Shown here piece by piece: positions 62,572 to 64,000 of a stretch of DNA of 64,000 nucleotides. The stretch comes from Megamerina dolium (taxonomy: Eukaryota; Arthropoda; Insecta; Diptera; Megamerinidae). The DNA lies in contig OY978525.1 of NCBI GenBank assembly GCA_963854835.1, forward strand, positions 45,450,938-45,514,937, in the 5' to 3' direction. A program made the position numbers and the translations under genes. Below the pieces are notes generated by a model. That model did no database searches, had not been told where the DNA came from, and saw only the letters and a list, made by a program, of their open reading frames with translations. Each line of letters begins with the position of its first letter. Position 1 is the first letter of the stretch.

Positions 62572-63190
62572 GCTATCGTACCAAAGACTTTTCCCCTCAA
62601 ATTTTTCTTCATGTTTGGAAATAACCAGATATAACCAGGCGCCACATCCAGGGAATATGGTCGAATTTCTTCGATGCCAGAAAGCGCAATAAAGTTGCTT
62701 GTCATTTCAGCAGTGTGCTCTGGCGCAATATCATGGTGCAAAAAGTAGCGGCAGAGTTCCTCTTTGTGTTACAAAACAAATTTTCGGACACTTTTGGTAA
62801 AAAGTCTTCAGTATACATTTTCGCAGTTACTGTCTGACAAGTCTTTAAGGGAATGACAGTTACAATTCTTGCTCTAGTACAATTCACCGGCTATTATTTC
62901 TTGTGTCATTCGTATATTATCGAAAATTTGTCCCTTAACCAGAGCCACACTTATCTTATCGGTCGAAGATTTTGACCTTCCTTCGCAAGGCTCACCCTCC
63001 ACGGAAAAATGTCCAGTCTGGGATCGTTGATATCACTTCCATATGCTGTTTGGAGTTCACTAAAAATTTCTATGGGCTTAAGTTGACGTCGTAATCCGTA
63101 AAGGATTGCATGTCGAATTTCTTCTGACGTTGGTGGCGGAATTTCCACCAACCTTTTGCCAGTAATTTTACGTTTTCTCTTGGCCCAGAT
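62572..63190 (-). pseudogene. Mariner, N-terminal and catalytic part (right of BEL element B)
   Basis: 63151-62951: PPPTSEEIRHAILYGLRRQL and KPIEIFSELQTAYGSD, the first helix-turn-helix of a mariner. 62887-62702: a decayed middle with RARIVTVIPLKTCQTVTAKM. 62741-62590: MHHDIAPEHTAEMTSNFIAL (second catalytic Asp, HHD) and WLFPNMKKNLRGKVFGT (third site degraded: APGYIWLFP in place of APxDFWLFP). The frame ends in the GCTAT duplication of BEL element B. The rest is at 56060-56194. Confidence 0.8.
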
Positions 63191-63296
63191 ATTGCACGTC
63201 TGTAAGCCTACTGAGCCAGTTCAATTCGAACTACGGTAAATCTCACTAGGGGACAGAGAAAAGAGTTCTGCGATATCTTAAGAGAACACCAAATGT

Positions 63297-63500
63297 GGGG
63301 CTACAGTTTACAGTCACCCGCAGGAGGACACAGAAGAAGAGGAAGACCAAACCTCCGTTGGAAGGACCAAGTGTTGGGTGACCTACAGCGCTTGGAATAT
63401 CCAATTGGCGCCAGCAAGCGAAGAACAGTGAAGACTGGCGCCGCATATATGTTCGGCCTAAATCGATCATCGGTTGTTAAGGCAACATAAGAAGAAGAAG
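63297..63500 (+). pseudogene. RTE-type LINE 3' fragment with (AAG)n tail
   Basis: LQSPAGGHRRRGRPNLRWKD, then QVLGDLQRLEYPIGASKRRT, ggttgttaaggcaacataag and (aag) repeats to 63503. The tail type matches the old copy at 4077-6362, not the (TAAG)n copies. Confidence 0.82.
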
Positions 63501-63504
63501 AAGA

Positions 63505-63883
63505 ATATTTTATATATTTTTTCCAATAATTTAATTTGCTTACCGCAACTGTGTTTTCTTCTGCTCGATCGGGTTTTTATATGTGTATTCCTTTGTAATA
63601 TATCATACAATAATAAGTATATAAAGGCAAGAACAGAATACCGTTGTCAACTAAATTGGAATATATATATATAATATTTTAATATATACATTATTCTTAA
63701 TAGTACAGCCCGCCTTGCAGTATTGCAAATATATACAATCTTAGAGAATATTGAACATAAATGATGAATTTGAAATGGGTATACGTTATAAGTAAATTAA
63801 TTTGTGGTTCGTTTTTTCTTCAAGATTTCGCGTGTGTATTTCGATATATAGTTCGTTTAATAATATGTGTATGTATATGTGGT
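63505..63883. other. AT-rich, nothing recognised
   Basis: No coding frame or repeat family seen before the SINE head. Confidence 0.5.
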
Positions 63884-64000
63884 TGTCATAGCTCAGTAGT
63901 TAGTGTGTGTCCTTCTAATCTGTAGGTCGTGGGTCCAATCCCAGGCTGAATCATAAATTTAATATCTAAAAAAGTTTTCTTTCGAACGGTCTGCAAGCAA
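63884..64000 (+). repeat. tRNA-derived SINE, 5' part, cut by window end
   Basis: gtcatagctcagtagttagt (A box), gtgggtccaatcccaggctg (B box), then tttctttcgaacggtctgca as in the copy at 39825. Confidence 0.8.

Overview
This is a stretch of an insect nuclear genome, most likely a higher fly (inference from the host gene and the repeat families). It is AT-rich, has spliced genes, and carries insect-type elements: BEL/Pao and gypsy LTR elements, RTE and jockey-like LINEs, mariners, PIF/Harbinger, MITEs and a tRNA-derived SINE. There is no bacterial gene organisation, operon or CRISPR array.

The one host gene I can support lies on the + strand and is hidden by the repeats. Short exons at 3253-3393, 3473-3599, 3677-3697 (a 21-nt microexon), 34781-35058, 37600-37685, 37846-38022, 39416-39508, 54733-54885 and 54954-55079 read as the 3' part of a RIC-3 gene, the ER chaperone of nicotinic acetylcholine receptors. 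They carry a proline-rich stretch, the family's transmembrane segment, a coiled coil and an acidic tail ending in a stop codon, with a polyadenylation signal at 55299. The 5' exons are not seen. Two introns are huge (about 31 kb and 15 kb) and consist almost entirely of nested transposons.

Layout. 1-1100: jockey-like LINE (-). 2050-3043: decayed unclassified repeat ORF (-). 4077-6362: old RTE LINE (-). 7260-9400: PIF/Harbinger remnant with MADF and transposase genes. 9888-10411: MITE. 10622-11902: truncated RTE with target duplication. 12386-14830: internally deleted gypsy (-). 15073-17304: candidate non-autonomous DNA element. 17305-24740: gypsy integrase remnant split by a BEL element (18270-24363), itself split by an RTE (18827-19825). 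21024-33683: head-to-tail tandem duplication of about 6.3 kb that copies half the BEL, the gypsy remnant, a mariner, a solo LTR and part of a Tc1/IS630-like transposon. 34781-39508: four RIC-3 exons separated by two foldback elements with tandem repeats. 39825-41277: SINE, mariner scrap, second MITE copy. 43319-53520: gypsy (-) holding a LINE with RNase H (+), which holds a near full-length RTE (-). 53640-54684: two SINEs and a hairpin MITE. 54733-55310: end of RIC-3. 55500-63190: mariner remnants, one split by a young BEL element (56195-62571). 63297-64000: RTE tail and SINE head.

Nearly all element genes are broken by frameshifts, stops or deletions. Their value is as a readable insertion history: target-site duplications and interrupted reading frames give the order of events in several nests. 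All family assignments are from protein and structural patterns read by eye; no database search was run.
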